Shown here one piece after another: positions 18,802-31,919 of a DNA stretch of 64,000 nucleotides. Under the pieces are notes generated by a model, which made no database searches, was not told the origin of the DNA, and saw only the letters and a list, made by a program, of their open reading frames with translations. The number at the start of each line of letters is the position of its first letter. Positions within the stretch are counted from its first letter, which is position 1. Origin of the DNA: CAVSDF01 sp963726715 (GTDB lineage: Bacteria; Bacteroidota; Rhodothermia; Rhodothermales; BA12); contig CAVSDF010000008.1 of NCBI GenBank assembly GCA_963726715.1, positions 124,001 through 188,000 on the forward strand, given 5' to 3'. The translations under genes were made by a program, and so were the position numbers.

Positions 18802-19644
18802 ATGCCCCACACCGTTCGCACCCTCGACACCGGCCTTTTCCGCCTCGACGGCGGCGCGATGTTCGGCGTCGTCCCCAAGCCGCTCTGGACGCGCCGCATC
18901 GCCGCCGACGACCGCAACCGAATCCCGCTCGCCATGCGCTGCCTGCTCGTCGAGGCGGGCGACCGGCTCGTGCTCGTCGACGCGGGCATCGGCCACAAGT
19001 ACGACGCGAAGTTCGCCGATCTCTACGCCATCGACCACGAGACGGCGACGCTCGACCGCAGCCTTCGCGCGGCCGGGTTCCACGCCTCCGACATCACCGA
19101 CGTCGTCCTCACGCACCTGCACTTCGACCACGTCGGCGGCGTCACGGCGCGAGACGGCGACGGGCGCGTCGGGCTCGTCTTTCCCGGCGCGCGGCACCAC
19201 GTGCAGCGGCGGCACTGGGAGGCCGCGCGGGCGCCGAATCCGCGCGAACGGGCGTCGTTCTTCGCCGACAACCTCGATCCGCTCGCCGACGCGGGCGTGC
19301 TCGTGCTGCACGACGGCGCGGGCGAGATCCTGCCTGGCATCACGACGCGCGTCGTCGACGGCCACACCGACGCGCAGCAGGTCGTGCTCGTCGAGACGGC
19401 CGACGGCACCGTCGCCTTCGCCGCCGACCTCGTGCCGACGCGCCACCACCTGCCGCCCGCGTGGACGATGGGCTACGACGTGCGGCCGCTCGTGTCGATG
19501 GACGAGCGCGCCGCGTTCCTCCGCGACGCCATCGCGGGCGACTGGACGCTCGTCTTCGAGCACGACGCCGAGGTCGAGGCCGCGTCGGTCGTGATGGGCG
19601 AGAAGGGACCGGAGGTGTGCGACCCGCGTCCGCTGCGCGCGTGA
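18802..19644 (+). CDS. MBL-fold metallo-hydrolase
   Basis: 280-residue cytoplasmic metallo-beta-lactamase-fold hydrolase. The metal motif is THLHFDHVGG (His105, His107, Asp109, His110), followed by VDGHTDAQQ (third His region), FAADLVPTRHHL and LVFEHDAEV. The N-terminal layout (LDTGLFRLDGGAMFGVVPK) is like a widespread MBL family sometimes annotated as quinolone/AHL-lactonase-like or AidB-like hydrolases; the substrate is unknown. A hairpin at 19656 follows the stop. The ATG at 18802 places the first strand correctly. Confidence 0.87.
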   Translation: MPHTVRTLDTGLFRLDGGAMFGVVPKPLWTRRIAADDRNRIPLAMRCLLVEAGDRLVLVDAGIGHKYDAKFADLYAIDHETATLDRSLRAAGFHASDITDVVLTHLHFDHVGGVTARDGDGRVGLVFPGARHHVQRRHWEAARAPNPRERASFFADNLDPLADAGVLVLHDGAGEILPGITTRVVDGHTDAQQVVLVETADGTVAFAADLVPTRHHLPPAWTMGYDVRPLVSMDERAAFLRDAIAGDWTLVFEHDAEVEAASVVMGEKGPEVCDPRPLRA

Positions 19645-19655
19645 GGAGTCGGATT

Positions 19656-19687
19656 AAACCGGTCCGGTCCCCGCACCTGACCGGTTT
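19656..19687. terminator. terminator-like palindrome, CCTGNCAGG family, divergent copy
   Basis: AAACCGGTC pairs exactly with GACCGGTTT around a 14-base loop, 12 bases after the MBL gene. The inner sequence (GTCCGGTC...ACCTGAC) matches the copy at 31864. The right arm ends in TTT. Confidence 0.6.
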
Positions 19688-19703
19688 CGCGCGGCGCGGC
19701 GTC

Positions 19704-19711
19704 TACCTTGC
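19704..19711 (+). promoter_or_regulatory. possible promoter -7 element upstream of the phosphoacceptor gene
   Basis: TACCTTGC, with TTTC 16 bases upstream inside the preceding hairpin arm; about 70 bases before the ATG at 19782. Confidence 0.3.
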
Positions 19712-19781
19712 GTCTCCCTCGCGCCCTGTCCTTCGCCCGCTGGCCCCCCGCGGCGGCTGCCTCCGAGACCCGACGACGCCG

Positions 19782-20138
19782 ATGGCCGACGATCTTCCCG
19801 CAGGCCCGGCGCTCCGGCCCGGCGCCCCGCTTCCCGCCTCCCCGCCTGCCCCGGCAGATGCGCCCGGCGCCGACCTCGCGCTGCTCGGCGCCGACGAACT
19901 CGCCACCCGCCTTCGCCGCCTGAGCGACGAGGTCGGGCGCCTCTACCACGACGCCAACAACCCGCTCGCCGTCATCTCCGGCAACGCGCAGCTGCTGCTG
20001 GAAATCGGCGCCGCCGAAGGCCTCTCGAGCGACGTGATGGAGCCGGTCGCCGACATCGAGGTTGCCGCGCAGCGCCTCGTCGCCGTCCTGCGCCGCCTCG
20101 CCCGCCTGCGCGACGACGTGGCGCCGTTCCGCTCCTGA
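19782..20138 (+). CDS. stand-alone histidine-kinase-type phosphoacceptor (DHp/HisKA-like) protein
   Basis: 118 residues. A Pro/Ala-rich, probably disordered N terminus (1-35) is followed by a helical region carrying YHDANNPLAVISGNAQLLLE, an H-box-like motif with His56 in the usual H-[DE]-x-[NR]-N-P-L context, and a second helix (VADIEVAAQRLVAVLRRLARL). There is no HATPase domain and the gene ends there. It therefore looks like a two-helix dimerisation/phosphoacceptor module without its kinase, possibly a phosphorelay intermediate or a sequestering partner. It is probably co-transcribed with the DNA glycosylase gene 18 bases downstream. Confidence 0.6.
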   Translation: MADDLPAGPALRPGAPLPASPPAPADAPGADLALLGADELATRLRRLSDEVGRLYHDANNPLAVISGNAQLLLEIGAAEGLSSDVMEPVADIEVAAQRLVAVLRRLARLRDDVAPFRS

Positions 20139-20156
20139 TCCGCACTCTGAACCGCC

Positions 20157-20774
20157 GTGCCCCTCGCCTACGACCCCGCCGCTGCCACGGCGCACATCGC
20201 CGCCGCGAGCGCGGGGTTCGCGGCGATCGTCGCGCGTGTCGGGCCGCTCGGGATCACGCCGCGCGACGAGCCGCCCTACGGCGCCCTCCGCCGCGCCATC
20301 GTCTCGCAGCAGCTCTCCGTCCGCGCCGCCGACACGATCCACCGCCGCGTCCTCGACCGGCTCGGCGACGGCGCCGACGATCCCGCCGTGCTCCTCGCCA
20401 TCGCCGACGACGACCTGCGCGCCTGCGGCCTCTCGCGCGCCAAGACCGCCGCCCTCCGCGACCTCGCCGCCCGCACCCTCGACGGCACCGTGCCCGACGC
20501 CGCTGGCCTCGCGTCTCTGGACGACGACGCCATCGTCGAGCGCCTGACCGCGGTGCGCGGCATCGGGCGGTGGACGGTCGAGATGCTGCTCATCTTCCGC
20601 CTCGGCCGCCCCGACGTGTGGCCGGTCGACGATCTCGGTGTGCGCAAAGGCTACGCCGCCGCCCACGGCCTCGACACCCTTCCCACCGCGCGCGAGCTGG
20701 CACCCCTCGGCGAGGCCTACCGCCCGTACCGCTCGGCGGCGGCGTGGTACTGCTGGCGCGCCCTCGACGCCTGA
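20157..20774 (+). CDS. DNA-3-methyladenine glycosylase II family (HhH-GPD)
   Basis: 205-residue base-excision repair glycosylase of the AlkA/MAG type. The HhH-GPD region shows AIVSQQLSVRAADTIHRRV, the helix-hairpin-helix LTAVRGIGRWTVEMLLIF (about 130-148) and the catalytic aspartate in WPVDDLGVRKG (Asp159). It lacks the N-terminal AlkA domain, as do yeast MAG1-like bacterial members. The GTG at 20157 is used as start. It follows the small phosphoacceptor gene closely, with no functional link apparent. Confidence 0.92.
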   Translation: MPLAYDPAAATAHIAAASAGFAAIVARVGPLGITPRDEPPYGALRRAIVSQQLSVRAADTIHRRVLDRLGDGADDPAVLLAIADDDLRACGLSRAKTAALRDLAARTLDGTVPDAAGLASLDDDAIVERLTAVRGIGRWTVEMLLIFRLGRPDVWPVDDLGVRKGYAAAHGLDTLPTARELAPLGEAYRPYRSAAAWYCWRALDA

Positions 20775-20829
20775 CGGGCACCGCCTCCCGACCGCCCGTC
20801 CGGAAATCACCCCGGTCACACCGACGGGC

Positions 20830-20931
20830 ATTGCCGGAGACCGCCCACGTCCTTAGTTTGCGCCACATAGGTCTCCAACAAATCCCGCGCGTATCGCTTG
20901 AACGCTACCGAACTGGCCGCCTCCGGGCGGC
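20830..20931 (+). promoter_or_regulatory. candidate porU promoter and 5' leader hairpin
   Basis: ATTG (20830-20833) and TTAGTTTG (20853-20860) have about 20 bases between the TTG and TAG cores, like the TTTG/TAnnTTTG promoters of Bacteroidota. The leader further holds a GC hairpin GCCGCC-TCCG-GGCGGC at 20916-20931, about 25 bases before the start codon. Confidence 0.4.
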
Positions 20932-20956
20932 GTAACCGCTCCGGTACATCCTGCGT

Positions 20957-23900
20957 TTGAACGTGCGTCTTCGATTTGTCTCTGCGGCCCGGCTCCGGGC
21001 TGCCTGCGTCTTTGCCGCCGTGGCCCTCGCCACGCCTGCGGCGCACGCCCAACGAGTCGCCCCGACCGAGGCCGTGCCGCTCCGCCCGGCGACCGCGCCC
21101 CCGGTGGCATCGTTGCCCGTCGTGCGCGTCGTGTCTGAGGATGCGGGCGGCGTGCGGCTCGAAGTGACGGCAAGGTATCCGGCGCCCCTTGCGACGACCT
21201 TCGAGGCCGCCCGCGTCGACCGGATCGATGCCCGCGCGGTGCGCGTGGCCGGGGGTGAGGCGCTCTTCGCCGCCCACGCCCTCTCGCTCCCGTCGCTCGC
21301 CACGCCGACGGTGACGGTCGTTGCGGCGGATGGGGATGATGCCGCGGTGGCGTCCGGGTCGATGGCGGAGATTCTGGCCACGCCGCTCGTGGTCCTCGGC
21401 ACGCCGGGCCTCGCGCGCGGACAGGCGGAGGTGACCGTCTCGACGCGCCTCGTCGCCTACGACGCCGCCACCCGCCGCCTGACGCGCTACCGCCGCGTGC
21501 TGATCGACGTGCGCTACGGCGCTGCCGCGCCCATCGTCACCACGTCCGCAGGCGTCTTCGGCGATGCCCGGCTGAACGCGAGCGCGAATGGCAACGTCGC
21601 CGCCAACCCGCACCTCGCCGTCACCCGCAGCGCACTCGCCGATGGGACGTGGTACCGGGTGACCATCCCCGCCGACGGCGTCTACCGCCTCGACCGCGAC
21701 GCCATCACCGCCCTCGGCCTCGCGCCCGCCTCGCTCGACCCGTCGCGCGTCCGCGTCTTCGGCGGCGGCGGCAACGGCGCACCGCTCCCGGCCCTCACCG
21801 ACGCCCCGCGCGTCGCCGACCTCACCGAGTACGCGACGACCGTCCGCGGCGGCGGCGACGGCAGCTTCGACGCCGCCGACGGCGTCGTCTTCTACGCCCG
21901 CGGGCCGGTGACGTGGCAGGTCGGGCCGTCGGGCGCGTGGGAGCACACGACGCACCCGTACGCCCGCGAGGCCGCCGTTTTCCTGCGCATCGACGACGCG
22001 GTGCAGACGCGCCGCGCACCGTCTGCCGCACCTGCGGCTTCGGGCTCAGGAGTCGTGCTGGAGAGCGTCGAGGGGCGCTACGTGCGCGAGTTCGACGACG
22101 TGATGTGGGCCAAGGAAGACCTTGGCACCGGCGAGCAGTGGGTCTCGCGCATCCTCACCGGCGCCACGACGACGCCCGTCGATGCCGTCGCGAGCACGAG
22201 CCTGACCGGCCTCACGAGCGGCCTCATCCGCTACGACGTGCGTGCGGCGGTGCGAACCGTCAACGTCTACCCCGCCGCCACGCTGCGCTTCACGGCCAAC
22301 GGCCAGACCGTCCACGAGGCCGAGTTCTACAGCGTCGGCACGTTCTCGACCGATCCGCACGCCGCCGACCGCTCCTTCTCGTTCTTTCAGAGCCAGAACG
22401 GCGCCACCCCGTTCACGCTCGGCTACCGCATCGGCACGTTTCCGTCGGGCACGCGCGCCGAGCAGCACCAGGGCGCCGTCGACTACATCCGCGCCTTCTA
22501 CCCGCAGCGGCTCACATCCGATGGCGGCGTCGTCCGCTTCGCCACGCCGCGCGACGCGACCGGCGAGGTTGCCTTCCGCCTGAGCGGGTTCACGAGCGCG
22601 CCCGAGGTCTGGGACGTCACCGACCCCGCCGACGTGCGCCGCGTGACCGTCGTGCCCGACGGCGGGCGGCTACCGCGGGGCCGTCGTCGCCGAGCGCCCG
22701 CGCGAACTCGTCGCCTTCGTCGATGCCGGACTCAAGCGCGTGACGGCGCGCGGCGTGCGCGTGGCGAACCAGAACATCCACGGCACGACGGCCTACCCGG
22801 ACCTCGTCGTCGTGACGCCCGCGATCCTGCGCGAGCAGGCCGAGCGCCTCGCCGCGCACCGCCGCAGCCAGGGCCTCCGCGTCGAGGTGTCGCTCGTCGA
22901 CGCGGTCTACAACGAGTTCTCCGGCGGCGTGCCGGACGTGCGCGCCGTGCGCGACTACTTCAAGTTCCTCTACGACCGCGCGCCCACCAACGGCCAGCGC
23001 GTGCGCTACGCGCTCCTGTTCGGCGATGGCAACTTCAACTACCGCCGCTTCCGGCCACTCGGCGGCGACACGACGCTCCTCGCCAACCACATCTTCCCCT
23101 ACGAGACGCCGGTCACGCTCGACCCCATCGCCTCGTACACGACCGACGACTACTTCGGCCTGCTCGACGATGGCGAGGGGCTGATGTACGACGGCGAGCG
23201 GATGGACGTCGCCGTCGGGCGCCTGCCGGTCGTGACGCTCGCCGAGGCGCGCGAACTCGTCGACAAGCTGATCCGCTACGACAGCCCGGCGAGCCACGGC
23301 CCGTGGCGCAGCCGCTACCTGTTCACTGCCGACGATGCGTATACATCGTCGTCGGGCGAGTTCACCGACGCGGACCTGCACGTCCAGAACGCCGACATCA
23401 TCGCCGAATACGTGCATCGGGCCGCCCCGCGCTTCGACGTCGAGAAGGTCTACACGCCGTCCTACGAGCGCGTCTTCACCGTCGGGTGGCGCGTGCCCGC
23501 CGCGCGCGAGGCCATCCTCAACGCCCTGCGCGACGGCGCGCTCGTGTTCAACTACTTCGGCCACGGTCGCGACGACCAGCTCGCCGACGAGTTCATCTTC
23601 ACCAAGAAGGACGCCGAAGACCTCGACAACGGCGACCGCCTGCCCATCTTCATCACCGCGACGTGCTCGTTCGGGCGGTGGGACCTCGACCAGAAGCAGA
23701 GCGGCGCCGAGGCGCTCCTGCTCAACCCGCGCGGCGGCGGCATCGCGGCCTTCACGACCGTGCGCCTCGTCTACACCGACGTCGACTCGCTGACCAACAA
23801 CCCCGGCATCAACCGCTACCTGACCGAGGGCCTCGTCACCCGCCTCGCCACCGGCTCCGTGCCGCGTTTGGGAGACGCGCTGCTCTACATGAAGGCGAAG

Positions 23901-25118
23901 CAGGACTGCCCGCTCGGCTGCCCCGGCTCGGTGCGCAACGGGCGCAAGTTCAACCTCCTCGGCGACCCGTCGATGGGCTACGGCGTGCCCGACAACAGCG
24001 TCAAGATCGAACGCGTCGGTGGGATCGACATCGCCGGCGCCGACACGGTCGGCGCGCCGACGGCGCCGCTGCGGGCGCTCGACCGCGTGAGCGTGGGCGG
24101 CAGCGTCCGGCGGCCCGACGGCACCGTCGCCTCGGACTTCACCGGGCGCGTGACGCTCACCGTCTTCGATGCCGAGCGCACCGTGCGCCTGCCCTACGCG
24201 CGCTACATCCCGTCGGGCGCGTACCGCGTGCGCGAGGACCTGATCTGGCGCGGCGAGGTGGCCGTGGCGCAGGGCCGCTTCGAGGCCGCCTTCGTCGTCC
24301 CCAAAGACATCTCCTACGCCGACCGCCGCGGGCGCATCACCGCGTACGCCACAGGGGGCGCCGCCCACGCCCTCGGCGCCACCGAGCGCGTCGTCGTCGG
24401 CGGGTCCAGCCCGGTGCCGAACACCGACAAGACCGGCCCGCGCGTGCGCGTCTTCGTCGGCGACACGACGTTCGTCTCGGGCGGATATGCGTCCGCCGGG
24501 AGCGAACTCGTCGTTCGTCTGGATGACGAGACCGGCATCAACACCGTCGGATCGGGCGTCGGGCACGAACTGCTCCTCGTGGTCAATGGCGACGAGACGC
24601 GGGCCGTCAACCTCGGCAGCCGCTTCGTCGCCGACTCGGGCGCGCCCAACCGCGGCGAGGTCCGCTACCGCCTCACCGACCTTGCGCCCGGCGTCAACCG
24701 GCTCCGCGTGCGGGCGTGGGACGTCGTCGGCAACGTCTCGGAATCTGAAGTCACCTTCACCGTCGCCGAAACCGCCGACCTCGACGTGCGGCGCGTGCTC
24801 GCCTTCCCCAACCCGTCGTCCGGCGGCGCGACGCGCTTCGTCTTCGAGCACAACCAGCCGTCCGGCACCGCGGGCCGCGTGCGCGTGCAGGTCTTCTCGA
24901 TCGATGGGCGCCTCGTGCGCGTGCTCGACGACCTCGAAACGCTGCCGAGCGGCGCGCTTCCGTCGGGCCGCGTGCAGATCGCGTGGGACGGCCGCGACGC
25001 CGACGGCGACCGCCTCGGGCCGGGCGTCTACCTCTTCAAGGTGCGCGTCGAGCGCGACGCCGTCGGCGAGGAGCCGCGGCAGGTCGCCGAGCGCATCGAA
25101 CGCCTCGTCGTCCTCTGA
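20957..25118 (+). CDS. porU: type IX secretion system sortase PorU (C25 peptidase), one frameshift
   Basis: About 1387 residues. The start is TTG 20957 (or GTG 20963), with a signal peptide to AAHAQ, then a long N-terminal beta-rich region (ADGTWYRVTIPADGVYRLD is typical of PorU). The C25 gingipain-like domain carries the catalytic His in NYFGHGRDD (codon 23562) and Cys in TATCSFGRWD (codon 23664). An Ig-like region follows, then a C-terminal FlgD-like/sorting-type domain (FPNPSSGGATRFVFEH ... GRDADGDRLGPGVYLFKVRV). PorU removes the C-terminal signal of T9SS cargo and links it to a surface glycolipid. The frame changes near 22670 (2 to 3) in a GGCGGGCGGC run; corrected, both halves join smoothly. 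porV follows directly, as in P. gingivalis. Confidence 0.92.
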
Positions 25119-25254
25119 CCGCTGCGTCCCGGTCGCCGCACCCTGACCGGCGTGCGTCGATCGTTGCTGCTCTGATTCTCTTCCGATGCGCCGTGCGGCG
25201 TGTCTCTCCCCTGTTCCTCACCGACGCTGCGCCCCGCGCGTGGCCTTCCCTCCG

Positions 25255-26445
25255 ATGACCCTTCGTCTCACCTCCCGCCGCGCGGCCCGCCGCGCCGCCA
25301 CGCTCGCCGCCGTCGCCGGTGCGGGCCTCGTTGCCGCCGCGCTTCCCGCGGCCGCGCAGATCGGCGGCGCCGCCGTCGTCTTCCTCCAGATCGAGCCCGA
25401 CAGCCGCTCTGCAGGCATGGGCAACACCGGCGTCGCCCTCGCCGACAACGCCAATGCCGTCTTCTGGAACCCCGCAGGCCTCGCGCAGCAGAAGGGCGGC
25501 GAAGTCGGCTTCACGCACTCCGCGTGGCTCCCCGAACTCGACGCCGACCTCGCCTACGAGTACGCGACGGCCAAGTACAACGTCCCCGGCCTCGCCACCT
25601 TCGGTGCGCACGTGACGTACCTCAACCTCGGCAAGCACACGTGGACCGACGCCGACGGCACGACGCTCGGCGAGTTCCGCTCGTACGACATGGCCGTCGG
25701 CCTCTCGGCGGCGCGCAACGTGACGAAGAACCTTGCAGTCGGCGTGAGCGGGCGCTTCATCTACTCGAACCTCGCGCCCGGCGTCGAAATCGACGGGGAG
25801 GAGAGCCAGGCGGGCACGGCCGTCGCCGCCGACCTCGGCCTCCTGTACGGCCGCAACGTCCGCCTCGGCGGCATCGACACGCGCCTCGCCCTCGGCGCGA
25901 GCCTCGCCAACTTCGGCCCCACGATCAAGTACTCGAAGTCCGACTCGACGGGCGGCGACCCGATCCCGACGAACCTGCGCTTCGGCTGGGCCTCGACCTT
26001 CAAGTTCGACGAGTTCAACACGCTCACCATCGCCAACGACTTCAACAAGGCGCTCTACCGCGTCGAACTCGTCCGCGACAGTGTCGGCGGGCGCCCGCGG
26101 ATCACGCGCAAGGTGGACTCGCCCTTCAAGGCGCTCGTCTCCGCGTGGAAGCCGATCCTGGTGGACATCGACGGCGACAACGAGTACGACCCCCAGTCCG
26201 TGGGTGCGCTCGAGCAGACGACGATGTCGGTCGGCGCCGAGTACTGGTACAACCGGCTCTTCGCGCTTCGTACGGGCTTCTTCTACGAGAGCCCCTACAA
26301 CGGCAACCGCAAGTTCGTGACGCTCGGCGCGGGCGTGCGCTACAACATCGCGGGCTTCGACCTCTCGTACATCTACGCCCTCGAAGAGAACTCGCCGCTC
26401 GCCAACACGCTGCGCTTCTCGATCCTGCTCAACTTCCTGCGCTGA
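25255..26445 (+). CDS. porV: type IX secretion system outer-membrane protein PorV
   Basis: 396-residue outer-membrane barrel of the PorV/LptO (FadL-like) family, which shuttles T9SS cargo from the translocon to the PorU attachment complex. Signal peptide ends near AAAQ (about residue 35). Signatures: VFLQIEPDSRSAGMGNTGVA, ALADNANAVFWNPAGLAQ, HSAWLPELDADLAYEY and NLGKHTW; the C-terminal strand ends LRFSILLNFLR. The ATG at 25255 lies 136 bases after porU, in the same orientation. No frameshift is present. The PorV-specific RSAGMG...NPAG block makes the assignment firm. Confidence 0.93.
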   Translation: MTLRLTSRRAARRAATLAAVAGAGLVAAALPAAAQIGGAAVVFLQIEPDSRSAGMGNTGVALADNANAVFWNPAGLAQQKGGEVGFTHSAWLPELDADLAYEYATAKYNVPGLATFGAHVTYLNLGKHTWTDADGTTLGEFRSYDMAVGLSAARNVTKNLAVGVSGRFIYSNLAPGVEIDGEESQAGTAVAADLGLLYGRNVRLGGIDTRLALGASLANFGPTIKYSKSDSTGGDPIPTNLRFGWASTFKFDEFNTLTIANDFNKALYRVELVRDSVGGRPRITRKVDSPFKALVSAWKPILVDIDGDNEYDPQSVGALEQTTMSVGAEYWYNRLFALRTGFFYESPYNGNRKFVTLGAGVRYNIAGFDLSYIYALEENSPLANTLRFSILLNFLR

Positions 26446-26472
26446 TCGGATTTGTGCGTTGTGATGCACAAG

Positions 26473-26505
26473 ACCCCTGTCAGGCTGTCGTGGCCTGGCA
26501 GGGGT
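26473..26505. terminator. bidirectional terminator-like palindrome, CCTGNCAGG family, copy 2
   Basis: ACCCCTGTCAGGC pairs with GCCTGGCAGGGGT (13 bp with one wobble) around seven bases, followed by TTTGCGTTT. It lies between the convergent ends of porV and metH. Confidence 0.75.
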
Positions 26506-26571
26506 TTGCGTTTGGGGGTGGTGCATGGAGGCGTCGCGGGGGACGCCGCCGCCCCGCGCCCGCTCAGCCCC

Positions 26572-30295
<3,724 letters not shown>

Positions 30296-30520
30296 CGTCG
30301 GCAGTCGGGGGAGGAGAACGAGGAGAGCGAACGGGCACGATAGCACGCTGGTCCGCCCGATGCAGGGCGTTTGCGGAATCCTAACGTCCGGGGCGTGGGG
30401 ATAGAGACGGCGGCGGACGCGCAACCCTGTTGTGGAGGGCGCTGTCAGCGCAGGGCGTCTGCGCGCGGCGGAGGGAGTCGAACTCATTGTATCATCCAAC
30501 CGACCCGCCTCCCTCCCGCC
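30296..30520. other. divergent intergenic region metH / S1-domain gene, with a tRNA-like T-arm string
   Basis: 225 bases holding the divergent promoters. On the minus strand, 30467-30485 reads GAGTTCGACTCCCTCCGCC, like the T-arm and 3' end of a tRNA or tmRNA, but no cloverleaf can be built around it. It may be an attachment-site remnant or chance. No SAM or cobalamin riboswitch was recognised upstream of metH. Confidence 0.3.
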
Positions 30521-31819
30521 GTGTCTCCCGATTCGACCACGTCCGACGTTCCCCATCCAGCCGAAGTCACACCGCTCGGTCTCCCCCTCCCCAGCCCCTC
30601 TCTACCCGAGGCGGACTCCGGGCCGAAGCGTCCTTTCCAGGCGATCTCCGAGGATCTGCGCGCCCGCCTCGCGCGCGCCATCGAGGCGGAGGAGGTGGTT
30701 CATGGACGGGTGCTGGGGATGCGGCAGAACGGCATCCTCGCCAGATGCCCCCCCGAGTTCGGCAAGGTCGTGGTCTACCTCGCGGAGTCGCCTCGGACGC
30801 TGGACGCCTACGGGAAACAGACATCGCCCGATGGAGACGAGGGGGTCGCGTTCGTCATCACCAAAGTGAGCGCGTCGGGGCGCATCACGGGCGTGCGGCA
30901 CGCGGTGTCGAAGGGCGCTGTCCGGGCGCGCGCGCTCGAATGCATCGGCGCGGTCACCGTTGGGCAGGAGTGCGAAGGCGTCGTCGTCGGCGTGCAGGAA
31001 TACGGCGCCTTCGTCGAGGTCGACGGGGTCGTCGGGCTGCTCCACGCGTCGGAGATGGCGTGGGAAGGGCAGCGCGACGCCCGAAGCCTGGTGAAGATCG
31101 GCGAGACGCTGCGCATGGTCATCGCCGAGATCGACGTTGAACGCGCACGCCTCTCGTTCTCCCGCAAGCCATGGCTCGCCGATCCGTGGCCGGGTGCCGA
31201 GGAGCGCTACCCGGTCGGAGACGTCGTCCACGGGCGGGTGACGCAGGTGCGCGAGTATGGCGTCCACGTAGACTTCGAGGACGGCGTCTCGGGGATCGTC
31301 AAGGCCCGCGATCTGTCGTGGGACGCGTCGCCCGGCGTCCTCGTGGAGGTCGGTCAGGAGATCGACGTACTCGTGATGAAGGTCGACGAGACCACGCGCC
31401 GAATCGAGCTCAGCCTGCGGATGCTGAGGGCCGGCCCGTGGGATCACGTGGACGACCTGTGCCGACCGGGGCAAGGCATCACCGGCACGGTCTGCAATGT
31501 GGTGGATTTCGGACTGTTCGTCGAGATCGCCCCCGGCCTCGACGGCCTCGCGCACGTCTCGCAGATCGCCGGGTTGCCGGAGGGCGTCCGGCTGCGCGAC
31601 CTGTTCACCAAAGACGCGCCCGTCGATGTCGTCGTAACCTTCGTTCACAAGGAAGAGCGGCGTCTCGAACTCTCTGCGTCGTGGCCGCAACCCCAGCACG
31701 ACGTGGCGCGCGAGGCGGGTCTCGCGCTCCGAGCGTCGCGCCGCGCCGCCGCCCGCGCCGCCGAATCCCTCGCCACCGCCCACCGTGCCGCCGCCACCGA
31801 CGCCAGCACCGGGCCATGA
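30521..31819 (+). CDS. S1 RNA-binding protein with four S1 domains
   Basis: 432 residues from the GTG at 30521. After a Pro/Ser-rich N terminus come one degenerate S1-like domain (about 60-130) and three good S1 domains: 147-216 (ECEGVVVGVQEYGAFVEVDG), 232-303 (VVHGRVTQVREYGVHVDFED) and 316-388 (ITGTVCNVVDFGLFVEIAPG). The tail is Ala/Arg-rich and basic. It resembles ribosomal protein S1 but is shorter than the usual five- or six-domain form; bona fide rpsA is presumably elsewhere. Likely role: RNA binding in translation or mRNA turnover. It is convergent with the efflux operon across a strong hairpin. Confidence 0.8.
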   Translation: MSPDSTTSDVPHPAEVTPLGLPLPSPSLPEADSGPKRPFQAISEDLRARLARAIEAEEVVHGRVLGMRQNGILARCPPEFGKVVVYLAESPRTLDAYGKQTSPDGDEGVAFVITKVSASGRITGVRHAVSKGAVRARALECIGAVTVGQECEGVVVGVQEYGAFVEVDGVVGLLHASEMAWEGQRDARSLVKIGETLRMVIAEIDVERARLSFSRKPWLADPWPGAEERYPVGDVVHGRVTQVREYGVHVDFEDGVSGIVKARDLSWDASPGVLVEVGQEIDVLVMKVDETTRRIELSLRMLRAGPWDHVDDLCRPGQGITGTVCNVVDFGLFVEIAPGLDGLAHVSQIAGLPEGVRLRDLFTKDAPVDVVVTFVHKEERRLELSASWPQPQHDVAREAGLALRASRRAAARAAESLATAHRAAATDASTGP

Positions 31820-31863
31820 AGAGAGGACGCACTGTGCGCGGGCAGAGGACGCGGAGGGCAGCG

Positions 31864-31899
31864 AAACCCCTGTCCGGTCGGGGGACCTGACAGGGGTTT
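31864..31899. terminator. bidirectional terminator-like palindrome, CCTGNCAGG family, copy 3
   Basis: AAACCCCTGTCCGGTC pairs with GACCTGACAGGGGTTT (16 bp, one mismatch) around four G residues. A-tract on the left and T-tract on the right suit termination on both strands. It lies between the convergent S1 and adaptor genes. Confidence 0.8.
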
Positions 31900-31919
31900 G
31901 CACATCGCAAGTGCCCGTG

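Noticed and set aside
30371..30520. Upstream extension of the S1-domain gene to an ATG at 30371.
   Set aside because: The added residues translate the intergenic region, including the tRNA-like string, and show no S1 or other domain. The GTG at 30521 gives a sensible N terminus.
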